Origin: Streptomyces sp. STR69
GTDB lineage: Bacteria > Actinomycetota > Actinomycetes > Streptomycetales > Streptomycetaceae
Assembly: GCF_024519455.1 (NCBI RefSeq)
Contig: NZ_JALJRY010000015.1
Coordinates: 124,001 to 188,000 of the forward strand
DNA: 64,000 bases
Direction: 5' to 3'
This document shows positions 41,209 through 50,038 of this stretch, one piece after another (within the stretch, counting starts at the first letter, position 1; each line of letters begins with the position of its first letter). A program made the translations under genes and the position numbers. The notes beneath the pieces are model-generated. The model was not told the origin of the DNA. It did no database searches and worked only from the letters and a program-made list of their open reading frames with translations.

Positions 41209-42321
41209 ATGCGCGACATGCTGCTCATCGCCCTGTTCGCCTTTCTGGGCGCGGCCGGAGCCGGGGTGCTCGGCGCGGGCGCGCTGTGGCTGCTGCGCCG
41301 GCGGTCGCTCACCACGTCCGTGTCCGTGGTCGCCGCCGTCGCCGTGACCGCGATGCTCGCCGGCACGCTGGCGGTGGCGCAGGCGATGTTCCTGTCCTCG
41401 CACGACCTGTCCGTCGTCACCACCGTCGTCGCCATGGCGGCCGTGGTCTCCCTGGCCACCGCGCTGCTGCTCGGCCGCTGGGTCGTCGCCCGCAGCCGTG
41501 AACTCGCCCGCGCTGCACGGGACTTCGGCGACGGCGGCGACTTCTCGGCACCCGAGGGTGCGGCGACGGCCGAACTGGCCGACCTGAGCCGGGAGTTGGC
41601 CGCGACCAGCGCCAAGCTCGCCGAATCCCGGGACCGTGAACGCGCGTTGGAGTCCTCGCGCCGCGAACTCGTCGCGTGGATCTCGCACGACCTGCGCACC
41701 CCGCTCGCCGGTCTGCGCGCGATGTCCGAGGCCCTGGAGGACGGGGTCGCCGCCGACCCCGACCGTTATCTGCGCCAGATCCGCACCGAGGTCGAACGCC
41801 TCAACGACATGGTCGGCGACCTCTTCGAACTCTCCCGCATACACGCCGGGACGCTCACGCTCTCCCCGTCCCGGATGTCGCTCTACGACCTGATCGGCGA
41901 CGCCCTCGCCGGCGCGGACCCGCTCGCCCGTGAGCACGGGGTGCGGCTGGTCGGCGACCGGATCGTGGCGGTGCCGGTCGAGGTGGACGGCCGGGAGATG
42001 AGCCGGGTGCTGGGGAACCTGCTGGTCAACGCGATCCGGCGGACACCGGCCGACGGCACGGTCGCGGTCGCCGCCGAGCGGTCCGCCGAGGGTGTGGTGC
42101 TGTCCGTGACGGACGGCTGCGGCGGTATCCCGGAGGAGGATCTGCCACGCGTCTTCGACACGGGCTGGCGCGGCACCCACGCGCGGACACCCCCGGCGGG
42201 GGCGGGCCTGGGCCTGGCGATCGTGCGCGGCATCGTGGAGGCCCACCAGGGACGGGCCGCCGTACGGAACGTGTCCGGCGGCTGCCGCTTCGAAGTGACG
42301 CTGCCGATGGCCGAGGGGTGA
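41209..42321 (+). CDS. Sensor histidine kinase paired with the OmpR-type regulator
   Basis: A 370-residue membrane kinase with two or three N-terminal hydrophobic segments and almost no extracytoplasmic domain, so it likely senses the membrane itself. A HAMP-like stretch precedes the H box ELVAWISHDLRTPLAGLRAMSEAL (phosphoacceptor His). The N box (NLLVNAIRRTPADG), G1 (VTDGCGGIPEEDL) and G2 (AGLGLAIVRGIVEAHQG) follow. Targets are unknown; the divergent glycosyltransferase operon and the epimerase are candidates. Confidence 0.92.
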   Translation: MRDMLLIALFAFLGAAGAGVLGAGALWLLRRRSLTTSVSVVAAVAVTAMLAGTLAVAQAMFLSSHDLSVVTTVVAMAAVVSLATALLLGRWVVARSRELARAARDFGDGGDFSAPEGAATAELADLSRELAATSAKLAESRDRERALESSRRELVAWISHDLRTPLAGLRAMSEALEDGVAADPDRYLRQIRTEVERLNDMVGDLFELSRIHAGTLTLSPSRMSLYDLIGDALAGADPLAREHGVRLVGDRIVAVPVEVDGREMSRVLGNLLVNAIRRTPADGTVAVAAERSAEGVVLSVTDGCGGIPEEDLPRVFDTGWRGTHARTPPAGAGLGLAIVRGIVEAHQGRAAVRNVSGGCRFEVTLPMAEG

Positions 42322-42348
42322 ACACCGAAGGCTCCCTCGGCCGCCCGG

Positions 42349-43347
42349 CTACCGCTCCCCGCGCAGCTTCGACAGCGCGAACTCGCGCATCCCCTCCGGG
42401 AATCCGACCTCCGCCTTCCAGCCCAGCTCGGCCCGCAGCCGTGCCGAGTCCGCCGTGATGTGGCGGACGTCGCCGAGCCGGTACTCCCCGGTCACCACGG
42501 GCTCGGGCCCGCCGTACGCGGAGGCCAGCGCGTGTGCCATCCCGCCGACCGTGTGCGGGTCCCCGCTGCCGGTGTTGTACGCGGTCAGCACCCCTTCCCG
42601 GGGCTCGGACTCCAGTGCCGTCACGTTGGCCGCCGCGACGTCCCGTACATGCACGAAGTCCCGCCGCTGGCCGCCGTCCTCGAACACCCTCGGTGCCTCA
42701 CCACGGGCGAGCGCGGACCGGAAGAAGGAGGCGACCCCGGCGTACGGGGTGTCGCGCGGCATCCTCGGGCCGTACACGTTGTGGTAGCGCAGCGAGACGG
42801 CCGAACCACCCGTGGCGCGCGCCCAGTTCGCCGCCAGATGTTCCTGGGTCAGCTTGGTCGTCGCGTACACGTTGCGGGGGTCGACCGGAGCGTCCTCGCC
42901 CACCAGTCCCGGCGTCAACTCCTCGCCGCAGCGCGGACACCGGGGCTCGAAGCACCCGGCGTCCAGATCGGCCACGGCTCGGGGCCCCGGCCGCACCGGG
43001 CCGTGCCGTTCGCAGGTGTAGGCGCCCTCGCCGTAGACGACCATCGACCCGGCGAGCACCAGTCGGCGCACCCCCGCGTCGGCCATCGCGCCGAGCAGCA
43101 CGGCCGTACCGAGGTCGTTGTGGGAGACATAGTCGGGCGCGTCGCCGAATCCCGTGCCCAGTCCCACCATCGCCGCTTGATGGCAGACGGCGTCCACGCC
43201 CGGCAGCGCGGACGCGACCGCCTGGGGATTGCGCACCTCGTGGCCGTCACGCAGGTCGAAGACGATTGCTTCGTGTCCGCGTGCGGTCAGTGCCTCGACG
43301 ACATGGGACCCGATGAACCCGGCACCGCCGGTGACCAGTACTCGCAT
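42349..43347 (-). CDS. NAD-dependent nucleotide-sugar epimerase/dehydratase with a cysteine-rich insert
   Basis: A 332-residue short-chain dehydrogenase/epimerase. The NAD site is TGGAGFIGSHVVEAL, followed by the SxxxY-type active site with Tyr161-Lys165 (YATTK) and RYHNVYGPRMPRD. An insert of about 40 residues before the catalytic Tyr carries Cys112, Cys132, Cys137 and Cys140 (CPRC), a zinc-ribbon-like pattern unusual for UDP-sugar 4-epimerases. It probably acts on UDP- or dTDP-sugars for glycosylation. It converges with the histidine kinase gene. Confidence 0.9.
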   Translation of the reverse strand: MRVLVTGGAGFIGSHVVEALTARGHEAIVFDLRDGHEVRNPQAVASALPGVDAVCHQAAMVGLGTGFGDAPDYVSHNDLGTAVLLGAMADAGVRRLVLAGSMVVYGEGAYTCERHGPVRPGPRAVADLDAGCFEPRCPRCGEELTPGLVGEDAPVDPRNVYATTKLTQEHLAANWARATGGSAVSLRYHNVYGPRMPRDTPYAGVASFFRSALARGEAPRVFEDGGQRRDFVHVRDVAAANVTALESEPREGVLTAYNTGSGDPHTVGGMAHALASAYGGPEPVVTGEYRLGDVRHITADSARLRAELGWKAEVGFPEGMREFALSKLRGER

Positions 43348-43387
43348 GTGTCAGACGCTAGGACCGCCGGCCCACCGCGCGGCAGTG

Positions 43388-44122
43388 TCACGGCCGTCGC
43401 GTCACCGGTCCGTAAGGCCTTCTCGGCATCGGTGCGGTTCCGGTGAGGCCCGCCCGCTGCGCGATCAGGGCGGCCTGCACCCGGTTGTCGAGGCCGAGGC
43501 GGGTGAGGATGCGGTTGACGCGGCTCTTCACGTTCGCCTCGGTGAGCCCCAGGTCCGAGGCGATCCGGGCGTTGGACAGACCGCGCGCGACCAGGACGAG
43601 GACCTGCAGCTCGCGCTCGGTGAGCAGTTCCGTCAGCGCGGGCTCGCCGGGTGCCGGGGCCGGTGCCTCTGCGAGCAGCGCTGTCGGCAGCGCGGTCAGG
43701 GTGTCGATGAGCCGGCGGGTGACGCTCGGCGCGAGCACGGGCTCCCCGCCGACCGCCGCGTGGAGGGCGCGGGCGAGGTCGTCGGGATGACTGTTCTTCA
43801 GCAGGAAGCCGTCCGCGCCCGCGCGAAGCGCCGTGTGCACGTACTCGTCCAGGTCGAACGTGGTGAGGACGACCACCCGCGGCGCGGGCCCCGGCCCGGG
43901 CCAGTCGCCGACGATGCGCCGGGTGGCCTCGACGCCGGTCGTGCCGGGCATGCGTACGTCCATCAGCACGACGTCGGGCCGGAGTTCGAGCGCCCGGGCC
44001 ACGGCCTGCTCCCCGTCCGCCGCCTCGCCGACGACCGACAGGCCCTCCCGGCGGTCGATGACCAGCCGCAGCGCGGTCCGGACGATCTCCTGGTCGTCGA
44101 CGACGAGCACGCGTACGGTCAT
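43388..44122 (-). CDS. NarL-type response regulator
   Basis: A 244-residue regulator: receiver domain with DDQ near residue 9 and phosphoacceptor Asp55 (VVLMDVRMPG), a linker rich in Pro/Ala, and a LuxR-type helix-turn-helix (LTERELQVLVLVARGLSNARIASDLGLTEANVKSRVNRILTRLGL). ATG 44122 overlaps the stop of the kinase gene (ATGA); the frame's extra 12 N-terminal codons are within the kinase end. It probably controls the divergent N-acyltransferase gene and its own operon. Confidence 0.92.
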   Translation of the reverse strand: MTVRVLVVDDQEIVRTALRLVIDRREGLSVVGEAADGEQAVARALELRPDVVLMDVRMPGTTGVEATRRIVGDWPGPGPAPRVVVLTTFDLDEYVHTALRAGADGFLLKNSHPDDLARALHAAVGGEPVLAPSVTRRLIDTLTALPTALLAEAPAPAPGEPALTELLTERELQVLVLVARGLSNARIASDLGLTEANVKSRVNRILTRLGLDNRVQAALIAQRAGLTGTAPMPRRPYGPVTRRP

Positions 44123-45345
44123 CCGGCCGCCTCCACGGGTCGTGGCGCCGTCCCGCACAGGACGGCGCGCAGCCCCCAGCCGCCGTCCGGGCGCGGCCCC
44201 GCAGCCAGCTCACCGTCGAAGGCCGCCACGCGTTCCCGCATGCCGATGAGCCCACGACCGGAGCCGATGACGGACCGGTGGCCCGGAGCGGCCGGGTCGT
44301 TGCGCACCTCGATGACGAGCCCGCTGTCGTCGCCGCACACGCTGACCAGCACATCCACGGGCCCCGCGTGCCTGACCACGTTCGTCAGCGCCTCCTGGAC
44401 GATTCGGTACGCCGAGACCCGCATCCCCGCGGACGGTGCCGTCCCCGTCCGGATCTCCGGCGCGTACGTCACGCGGCACCCCGCCGACCTGGCGGCGTCG
44501 ATGAGCGTGTCGAGGTGGTCCAGGGACGGTTCGGGCGCGAGTTCCCGCTCCCGGAACGACAGCAGCCCGAGCAGGCGCCGCATCTCGACGAGCGCGGTGT
44601 CGGCGGTCACGGCGATCAGCTCCACCCCGTGGGCCGCGAGGGGCGGATCGTCGTCCATGACGTCCTGCGCGGCCCGCGCCTGTACGGCGATGGCGCTGAC
44701 GTGGTGGGCGACGACGTCGTGCAGATCGCGGGCGATACGGGCCCGCTCGGCGATCGCCGCCTGCCGGGCGTTGAGCTCCTGCTCGGCCCTGAGCCGCCGG
44801 TTGAGGTCGCGCAGCCGGTCGGCGTCGGCGCCGATCCTGCGTCTGCCGTGTCCCAGGGTCCAGGCGAGGGCGAAGAAGAAGACGAACGTCGTGGCGCTGA
44901 TCGGCTCAAGCGACCCCAGCTGGGGTGTCTGCCAGTGTCCGCTGAGAGCGTCGGCGGTCATGGCGGCGGCGAGGCACAGCAGAGTCCCTGGCACGCTGGC
45001 CGCGACCGGCTCGTACCGGGCGAGGGCGTATACGCCGATCATCAGCAGGAACGGGCCGGGGATCTTCCCCGGGATCGGGCCGAGCACCTGGAAGGTGACG
45101 TAGAGGACGGTCATCGCGGCCAGGACGGTACGGGGACGGGGCCGTCGCCACAGCAGCGGGACGGTCTGCGCTCCCCACAGGGCCACGGCCCATGCGCCCG
45201 GCGCGGGGCTGCGGCCGAGCACCGTGGCCATGTCGAACAGCGTCAGACCGCCGCCGAGCGCGACATCCGTCAGACGCGGCCGGGCGGCGAACCAGCGCTG
45301 TGCGGCCCGTGGCAGGGCCCTTGTCTCCATGACCATCTCAGTCAT
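44119..45345 (-). CDS. Histidine kinase of the NarL/DesK type
   Basis: A 408-residue sensor with four or five N-terminal transmembrane helices (about residues 15-170), a coiled dimerisation segment (LRDLNRRLRAEQELNARQAAIAERARIARDLHDVVAHHVSAIAVQARAAQ, with the DHp His in DLHD) and a HATPase domain (RIVQEALTNVVRHAGP; GRGLIGMRERVAAFDG). ATG 45345 sits right after a TAGCCT -10-like box on its strand, so a leaderless start at the ATG at 45336 is a serious alternative; a third ATG is at 45330. Confidence 0.9.
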   Translation of the reverse strand: MTEMVMETRALPRAAQRWFAARPRLTDVALGGGLTLFDMATVLGRSPAPGAWAVALWGAQTVPLLWRRPRPRTVLAAMTVLYVTFQVLGPIPGKIPGPFLLMIGVYALARYEPVAASVPGTLLCLAAAMTADALSGHWQTPQLGSLEPISATTFVFFFALAWTLGHGRRRIGADADRLRDLNRRLRAEQELNARQAAIAERARIARDLHDVVAHHVSAIAVQARAAQDVMDDDPPLAAHGVELIAVTADTALVEMRRLLGLLSFRERELAPEPSLDHLDTLIDAARSAGCRVTYAPEIRTGTAPSAGMRVSAYRIVQEALTNVVRHAGPVDVLVSVCGDDSGLVIEVRNDPAAPGHRSVIGSGRGLIGMRERVAAFDGELAAGPRPDGGWGLRAVLCGTAPRPVEAAG

Positions 45346-45458
45346 CAGGCTAGGGCAGCGGGTGTCCGCCGGGATCCTCCGCCGGGCGCGCATCGATGGT
45401 TGCGCGGTCCGGCCGGAGATCGCCGCAGGGACGGAGGCGTCCCGGGGTCCCGCCCTCC

Positions 45459-45464
45459 TAGCGT
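45459..45464 (+). promoter_or_regulatory. -10-like element for a leaderless N-acyltransferase transcript
   Basis: TAGCGT ends 8 nt before ATG 45473, and no ribosome site is present. The divergent kinase gene has TAGCCT next to its own start, so the 127-bp gap holds two outward promoters. Confidence 0.45.
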
Positions 45465-45472
45465 CGTTCCCC

Positions 45473-47002
45473 ATGACGAACCTCCCCACAGAGCAGACCC
45501 GCCCCTCTCTCGCTACGGCCACGGCGGCCAAGTTCCTTGACAAGAAGGGGAGTTCACGTCTCGCCGCCAGGTGGGCCCTTCTCCTCCTCGGCACCGGGAC
45601 GACGCTGCTCGCCGTGGGCGGCCGTTGGGACGTCCCGGCCGCCGCCTGGATCTGCCTGGTGCTCCTGCTGCGTTTCACGCGGCTCAGCCGTGCGTGGTCC
45701 GGAGCCCTGTGGATCTGGGCGGCGCACACGGTGGCCGCCGTCTTCTGGGTCCAGGAGTCGGCGATCGGCTTCGGGCCGGTGGTGGTCGCGGGCGCCGTCG
45801 CCCTGGCCGCCCTGCAGACGCTGCCGTTCCTGGCCGACAGACTGCTGACCGGCCGGCTGCGCCCCGGCCCGGCGGCCCTGGCCTTCCCGGCCGCCGTCGC
45901 CGCCACCGAGTTCCTGATCACCGTGGTGTCCCCGTTCGGCACGGCCTACGGCTCACTCGCGGTCACCCAGTACGGCGACCTTCCGCTCCTCCAGGTCGTG
46001 TCCGTCACCGGCCCGTGGGGGATCGGTTTCCTGATCGCCTACTTCGCCAGTACCGTCAACCGCCTCTGGGAACAGCCCAGTTGGCGAAGCGGCCTGGTCT
46101 ACGTGGCCGTACTGCTGACCGTCGTGCTCGCCGGCGGCGCCCGTCTGGCCCTCGCCCCCTCCACGGCCCCCACCGTCCGTGTCGCCGGCATCAGCCCCGG
46201 CCGGACCGTGACCGACGCCCAACAGGCGGTGTTCTCGAAGGTCCCGGACATCGCCACCGCGCCCGCCGTGACGGTCGAACCCGCCATGACCGCGGTCGAG
46301 AACGACCTGCTGGCCGCCACCGGGCGCGAGGCCGCCGCCGGCGCGAAGATCGTGATCTGGCCCGAGGAGGCCGTCAAGGCCCAGGAGTCCCACGAGTCGG
46401 CCGCCGTCGCCGCCGCACAGGACCGGGCCCGCCGGTCGGGCGTCTACCTGGAGATCGGCGTCCGCGTCTACAGCAGGAGCGGGCCCGCCCACGACAAGGA
46501 CGAGGCGATCCTCATCGACCCGCGCGGCAAGGTGCTGTGGACCTACCAGAAGGCCCACCCCATCCCGGGCTCCGAGAAGTTCACGCCGGGCGACGGCCGT
46601 GTACCCGTCGCCGACACCCCGTACGGCCGGATCGCCAACGTCATCTGCTACGACGCCGACTTCCCCGCCATGATGCGGACCCGCGCCGACATCATGCTCG
46701 TCCCCTCCCACGACTGGCGGGAGTACGGAGCCGCACACACCGAGAAGGCGAGCCTGCGGGCCGTCGAGGGCGGCTACTCACTGATCCGCCAGGACGCGGA
46801 GGGCGTCTCGGCCGCCTACGACGACGAGGGCCATGTCCTCGCCGCCACCGACTACTTCACGACCGAACACCAGACCATGGTGGCCTACGTGCCCGTCCAC
46901 GGCGTCACCACGATCTACGACCGGATCGGCGACACCTTCGCCTGGCTCTGCCTGGCCTGCGTCCTCGCGCTCACCGTGACCGCCCTCGCCCGTCCCGAGT
47001 GA
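45473..47002 (+). CDS. Apolipoprotein N-acyltransferase-like (nitrilase-fold) membrane enzyme
   Basis: A 509-residue protein with about seven N-terminal transmembrane helices (residues about 35-220) and a C-terminal nitrilase domain. The Glu-Lys-Cys triad is present: Glu298 (VIWPEEAVK), Lys360 (YQKAHPIPG) and Cys392 (NVICYDADFP). One transmembrane helix follows the domain. Lnt acylates the N-terminal Cys of lipoproteins; actinomycetes usually carry one or more Lnt-like genes. Divergence from a NarL-type two-component system suggests regulated expression. Substrate specificity is not proven by sequence. Confidence 0.88.
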   Translation: MTNLPTEQTRPSLATATAAKFLDKKGSSRLAARWALLLLGTGTTLLAVGGRWDVPAAAWICLVLLLRFTRLSRAWSGALWIWAAHTVAAVFWVQESAIGFGPVVVAGAVALAALQTLPFLADRLLTGRLRPGPAALAFPAAVAATEFLITVVSPFGTAYGSLAVTQYGDLPLLQVVSVTGPWGIGFLIAYFASTVNRLWEQPSWRSGLVYVAVLLTVVLAGGARLALAPSTAPTVRVAGISPGRTVTDAQQAVFSKVPDIATAPAVTVEPAMTAVENDLLAATGREAAAGAKIVIWPEEAVKAQESHESAAVAAAQDRARRSGVYLEIGVRVYSRSGPAHDKDEAILIDPRGKVLWTYQKAHPIPGSEKFTPGDGRVPVADTPYGRIANVICYDADFPAMMRTRADIMLVPSHDWREYGAAHTEKASLRAVEGGYSLIRQDAEGVSAAYDDEGHVLAATDYFTTEHQTMVAYVPVHGVTTIYDRIGDTFAWLCLACVLALTVTALARPE

Positions 47003-47275
47003 CGGACCGTCCCCGCCGAAGAAGAAGCTCAGCACGACCGTGACGGTCGAGGCTACGGCGAGCCGCAGACCCCAAGTCGCGGCGGAGCCGTCCACGAGCA
47101 CGGACGAGACGGCGGGCAGGTCGAGCAGGACACCGCTCAGGGGCAGCGAGCCCGCACCGCTCAACAAGTAGACCCACAGCGGGGGTTCGTTGGAGACGAC
47201 GAGGACCGAGGCGGCGAGGACCACGATCACGCTGAGTACGACGGTGAGCGAAGTGATGTCCATGGCCACGAGCAT
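46778..47275 (-). CDS. Possible small membrane protein with a C-terminus antisense to the Lnt-like gene
   Basis: A 165-residue frame. Its first about 95 residues form three convincing hydrophobic segments (DITSLTVVLSVIVVLAASVLVV; PPLWVYLLSGAGSLPLSGVLLDL; GLRLAVASTVTVVLSFFFGGD). The rest is Gly/Asp-rich text antisense to the Lnt-like gene and looks non-native, so an original stop near 46990 may have been lost. ATG 47275 or 47263 could start it. I regard the N-terminal part as a probable real gene and the tail as doubtful. Confidence 0.45.
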   Translation of the reverse strand: MLVAMDITSLTVVLSVIVVLAASVLVVSNEPPLWVYLLSGAGSLPLSGVLLDLPAVSSVLVDGSAATWGLRLAVASTVTVVLSFFFGGDGPSLGTGEGGHGEREDAGQAEPGEGVADPVVDRGDAVDGHVGHHGLVFGREVVGGGEDMALVVVGGRDALRVLADQ

Positions 47276-47440
47276 TCCGCCCGCCGGACGACGAAGCGTC
47301 GGCGCGACGGAGGATCGACGTCTCTACCGAAGGGTATAGACACGCCTCCCACTACAACCTTCCGTATCGGCAGACCGTCCAACTCCCGCCCGGCATCTCC
47401 TACTTGCCGGGGTCTCTGCCGTACCAACATGGGGGATGTC

Positions 47441-48790
47441 ATGATATCTGTCTCCGTCGGGCGCCACTTGCGTCGCGGAGCCTGTGCCGGAGCCGTGGGG
47501 GCGTTGGTCCTCACCGGTCTCGGGAGCGGGGCGGCCTTCGCCGACGACGAGCCGCAGACCGACCAACTGTGGATCCAGGCGCCGTACGACCAGTCGGTCA
47601 CCGTGGCCCCGGACGGTGGCACGGCGCAGTACCGGACGCTGAAGCTCGGTCTGTACCACGACAACGGCAACTTCACGGTGACGGACGGCCGCCTGACCGT
47701 CGACGTCTCCGGACTGGCCGGGGTCGCCGAGGTGGCCTGGCCGGACAACTGCACGCCGAACGGCGCGGGCACCGTCGCGGTGTGCGACACCGGGGACGTG
47801 CCCACGCGCTACAGCGCACAGGTGCAGCTCCAGGTGCGGGCCGTCGCAGGCGCCGCCGTGGGAGCGCAGGGCGCGATCGAGTACTCCGCCGAGGCCACCG
47901 GCGGACCCGACGGCACGCTCACCGCTCCGGAGGGCAGCGCGGAGACCCCCGTCACCGTCCGCTCCGGCCCGGACCTCGGTATCGACGCCCCGCAGGACAC
48001 GAGCGGCGTCGCGGTCGGCACCGACCTCACCGTGCCCTTCGCCGTCACCAACACCGGCAACGAGACCGCCCACGGCTTCACCGTGCAGATGTGGGCGACA
48101 TACGGCCTCGACGTCGTCACCCGCTACCCGCAGTGCACCTACACCGAGCCCGACGTCAGCGGCACCTCCATGCCCACGACTCACGCCACCTGCGCCTTCG
48201 ACACAGACATCGCGCCCGGCGCCACCGTCGAACTGCCCGCGCCGCTGCGGCTCGCCGTCACCGATCACGCGCTCTTCGACCGGTTCGACTACGAGGTCGA
48301 GCCCGTCGACGGCATCACCGACCTCGACAGCTCGGACAACGGCCGCGCCTGGAGCATCGTCGCCGACAACACCGCCGACTTCGCCGCGCACGGCACCGAG
48401 GTGAGCGGCGCGGCCGGCGACACCGTCACCGCCGCCTTCCGGTTCACCAACGACGGCCCGGCCTGGGTCGGCAACATCGGCTCCGGCGACCCCGTCGCCG
48501 TGATCGACTTCTATCTGCCGGAGGGCACCACCGCCACGTCCGTGCCCGAGGGCTGTGAGACCGCCTGGACGTCCGGCGACGACCCGGCCATCGGCCACTA
48601 CGCCTGCTACCCGCAGATGTGGGTCAAGCCCGGCCTGGACATCAGCTTCCCGTTCCAGCTGCGCATCGACCGGGTCGTCCCCGACGCGACGGGCCACGTC
48701 GTCGTCCACCCGCACACCGACAAGCCCGTCACCTTCGACCCGAACAGCGCGAACAACACGGCCGAGGTGGTCGTCAACCCGACCGCCTGA
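47441..48790 (+). CDS. Large secreted beta-sandwich-repeat protein, function unknown
   Basis: A 449-residue exported protein with signal peptide GACAGAVGALVLTGLGSGAAFA (cleavage near residue 34) and a mature part made of several DUF11/CARDB-like beta modules, e.g. DLGIDAPQDTSGVAVGTDLTVPFAVTNTGNETAHGF and later DTVTAAFRFTNDGPAWVGNIGSG. It has scattered Cys pairs (NCTP/VCDT; QCTY/TCAF; GCET/ACYP). There is no sortase motif or transmembrane anchor at the end. The start is ATG 47441, which follows GGGGGATGTC; a first ATG at 47429 is too early for that site. Confidence 0.85.
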   Translation: MISVSVGRHLRRGACAGAVGALVLTGLGSGAAFADDEPQTDQLWIQAPYDQSVTVAPDGGTAQYRTLKLGLYHDNGNFTVTDGRLTVDVSGLAGVAEVAWPDNCTPNGAGTVAVCDTGDVPTRYSAQVQLQVRAVAGAAVGAQGAIEYSAEATGGPDGTLTAPEGSAETPVTVRSGPDLGIDAPQDTSGVAVGTDLTVPFAVTNTGNETAHGFTVQMWATYGLDVVTRYPQCTYTEPDVSGTSMPTTHATCAFDTDIAPGATVELPAPLRLAVTDHALFDRFDYEVEPVDGITDLDSSDNGRAWSIVADNTADFAAHGTEVSGAAGDTVTAAFRFTNDGPAWVGNIGSGDPVAVIDFYLPEGTTATSVPEGCETAWTSGDDPAIGHYACYPQMWVKPGLDISFPFQLRIDRVVPDATGHVVVHPHTDKPVTFDPNSANNTAEVVVNPTA

Positions 48791-48800
48791 CGGCGACGAC

Positions 48801-48829
48801 GAGGGGGCGCGCCGCGAGCTCGCCCCCTC
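48801..48829. terminator. Convergent hairpin terminator between the secreted protein and lacI-type genes
   Basis: GAGGGGGCG (48801-48809) pairs with CGCCCCCTC (48821-48829) around an 11-nt loop. It directly abuts the stop of the LacI-type regulator and follows the secreted protein stop by 11 bp, so it can serve both. Confidence 0.75.
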
Positions 48830-49855
48830 CTACGTCGACTCCCGCTTCACCAACTCCGTCGGCAGTATCACCGCCGCCGTGTCCTCGCCCCCGATCTGCG
48901 CCAGCAGCACCCGCACCATCTCCGCGCTGATCCGGTCGAACGGCTGCCGCATCGTGGTGAGTTCGGGGCTGGAGGCGAGCGCGGCGGGGGAGTCGTCGAA
49001 GCCGCCGACCGCCACGTCCTCCGGCACCCGCCGCCCGGCCCGCTCCAGCGTGGTCAGCACACCCCGCGCCATCAGGTCGGAGGCGACGAACACCGCGTCC
49101 AGATCCGGGACCTGGGCGAGCAGCCGCTCGGCGCCCCGCTCGCCGCTGAGCCGGCTGTAGTCGCCGGAGACGACGAGCCGGTCGTCCACCTCGACGCCCG
49201 CCTCGGCGAGCACCTCCTTGTAACCGGCGAGGCGCTCGACACCGCCCGGGGTGTCCAGCGGTCCGGTGACCGTGCCGATGCGGCGACGGCCCAGGGAGAG
49301 CAGATGCCGGGTCATGTCACGGGCGCCGTCCCGGTCGTCGGCGGCGACGTAACTGATCTTGGAGCCGAGCCCGATCGGCTTCCCGCACGCGACCAGCGGC
49401 ACACCCGCCTCGCTCAGCTCCTCAGCCACCGGGTTCCCGGAGTGGCTGGACACCAGCAGCACCCCGTCGACGTGCCCGGAGGTGATGTACCGCGTGATGC
49501 GCCGCCGCTCGTCCTCGGTACCGGCCAGCATCAGCAGCAGGGGGATGTCGTGCGCGGCCAGCGCCTGGGTGCAGCCGCGCAGCAGGATGTTGAAGTTGGG
49601 GTCCTCGAAGAACTTCTCCTGCGGTTCCGTCAACAGGAAACCGACCGAGTCCGAGCGCCCGGTGATCAGCGAGCGGGCGTGCCGGTTCACGACGTAACCC
49701 GTCCTGCGGATGGCCGCGTTGACGGCCTCCTGCGCGGCCGGGCTCACATAGTGCCCGCCGTTGAGGACCCGCGACACCGTGCCCCGTGAGACGCCCGCCT
49801 CGCGTGCCACGTCGTGGATCGTCGGCGGCCTGCGCCGACCCCCCGTATTGCTCAT
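48830..49855 (-). CDS. LacI family transcriptional regulator
   Basis: A 341-residue regulator with an N-terminal helix-turn-helix and hinge (TIHDVAREAGVSRGTVSRVLNGGHYVSPAAQEAVNAAIRRTGYVVNRHARSLITG) and a periplasmic-binding-like sugar domain (SDSVGFLLTEPQEKFFEDPNFNILLRG). It is divergent from the GH42 beta-galactosidase gene and probably represses it through the dyad at 49902, releasing on a galactoside. ATG 49855 is the normal-length start; the frame continues upstream without reason. Confidence 0.93.
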   Translation of the reverse strand: MSNTGGRRRPPTIHDVAREAGVSRGTVSRVLNGGHYVSPAAQEAVNAAIRRTGYVVNRHARSLITGRSDSVGFLLTEPQEKFFEDPNFNILLRGCTQALAAHDIPLLLMLAGTEDERRRITRYITSGHVDGVLLVSSHSGNPVAEELSEAGVPLVACGKPIGLGSKISYVAADDRDGARDMTRHLLSLGRRRIGTVTGPLDTPGGVERLAGYKEVLAEAGVEVDDRLVVSGDYSRLSGERGAERLLAQVPDLDAVFVASDLMARGVLTTLERAGRRVPEDVAVGGFDDSPAALASSPELTTMRQPFDRISAEMVRVLLAQIGGEDTAAVILPTELVKREST

Positions 49856-49901
49856 GGTCACGACTCTACGGCTCCCGGGCCCGGAGCCTGAAGCACGCCT
49901 A

Positions 49902-49915
49902 TGGGAGCGTTCACA
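49902..49915. promoter_or_regulatory. Probable LacI-type operator
   Basis: TGGGAGCGTTCACA is a near-palindrome with the central CG typical of LacI-family operators (pattern TGNGANCGNTCNCA). It lies 47 bp from the lacI-type start and 30 bp before the -35 of the divergent galactosidase promoter. Confidence 0.6.
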
Positions 49916-49945
49916 GCATTCACGGTAGAGAAACATCAGGGACAC

Positions 49946-49976
49946 TTGTCAGCGGTCACGGACGTGCGGTTATGTT
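49946..49976 (+). promoter_or_regulatory. Promoter of the GH42 beta-galactosidase gene
   Basis: TTGTCA (49946-49951) and TATGTT (49971-49976) are separated by 19 bp; TTATGT one base earlier gives 18 bp. The predicted start near 49983 leaves a leader of about 55 nt before ATG 50039. Confidence 0.5.
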
Positions 49977-50038
49977 GAGGCAGCGCCCCAGGGCGCGCTG
50001 TGTGCACGTTCCCAAATGATCGACTACGGGAGAGATCC

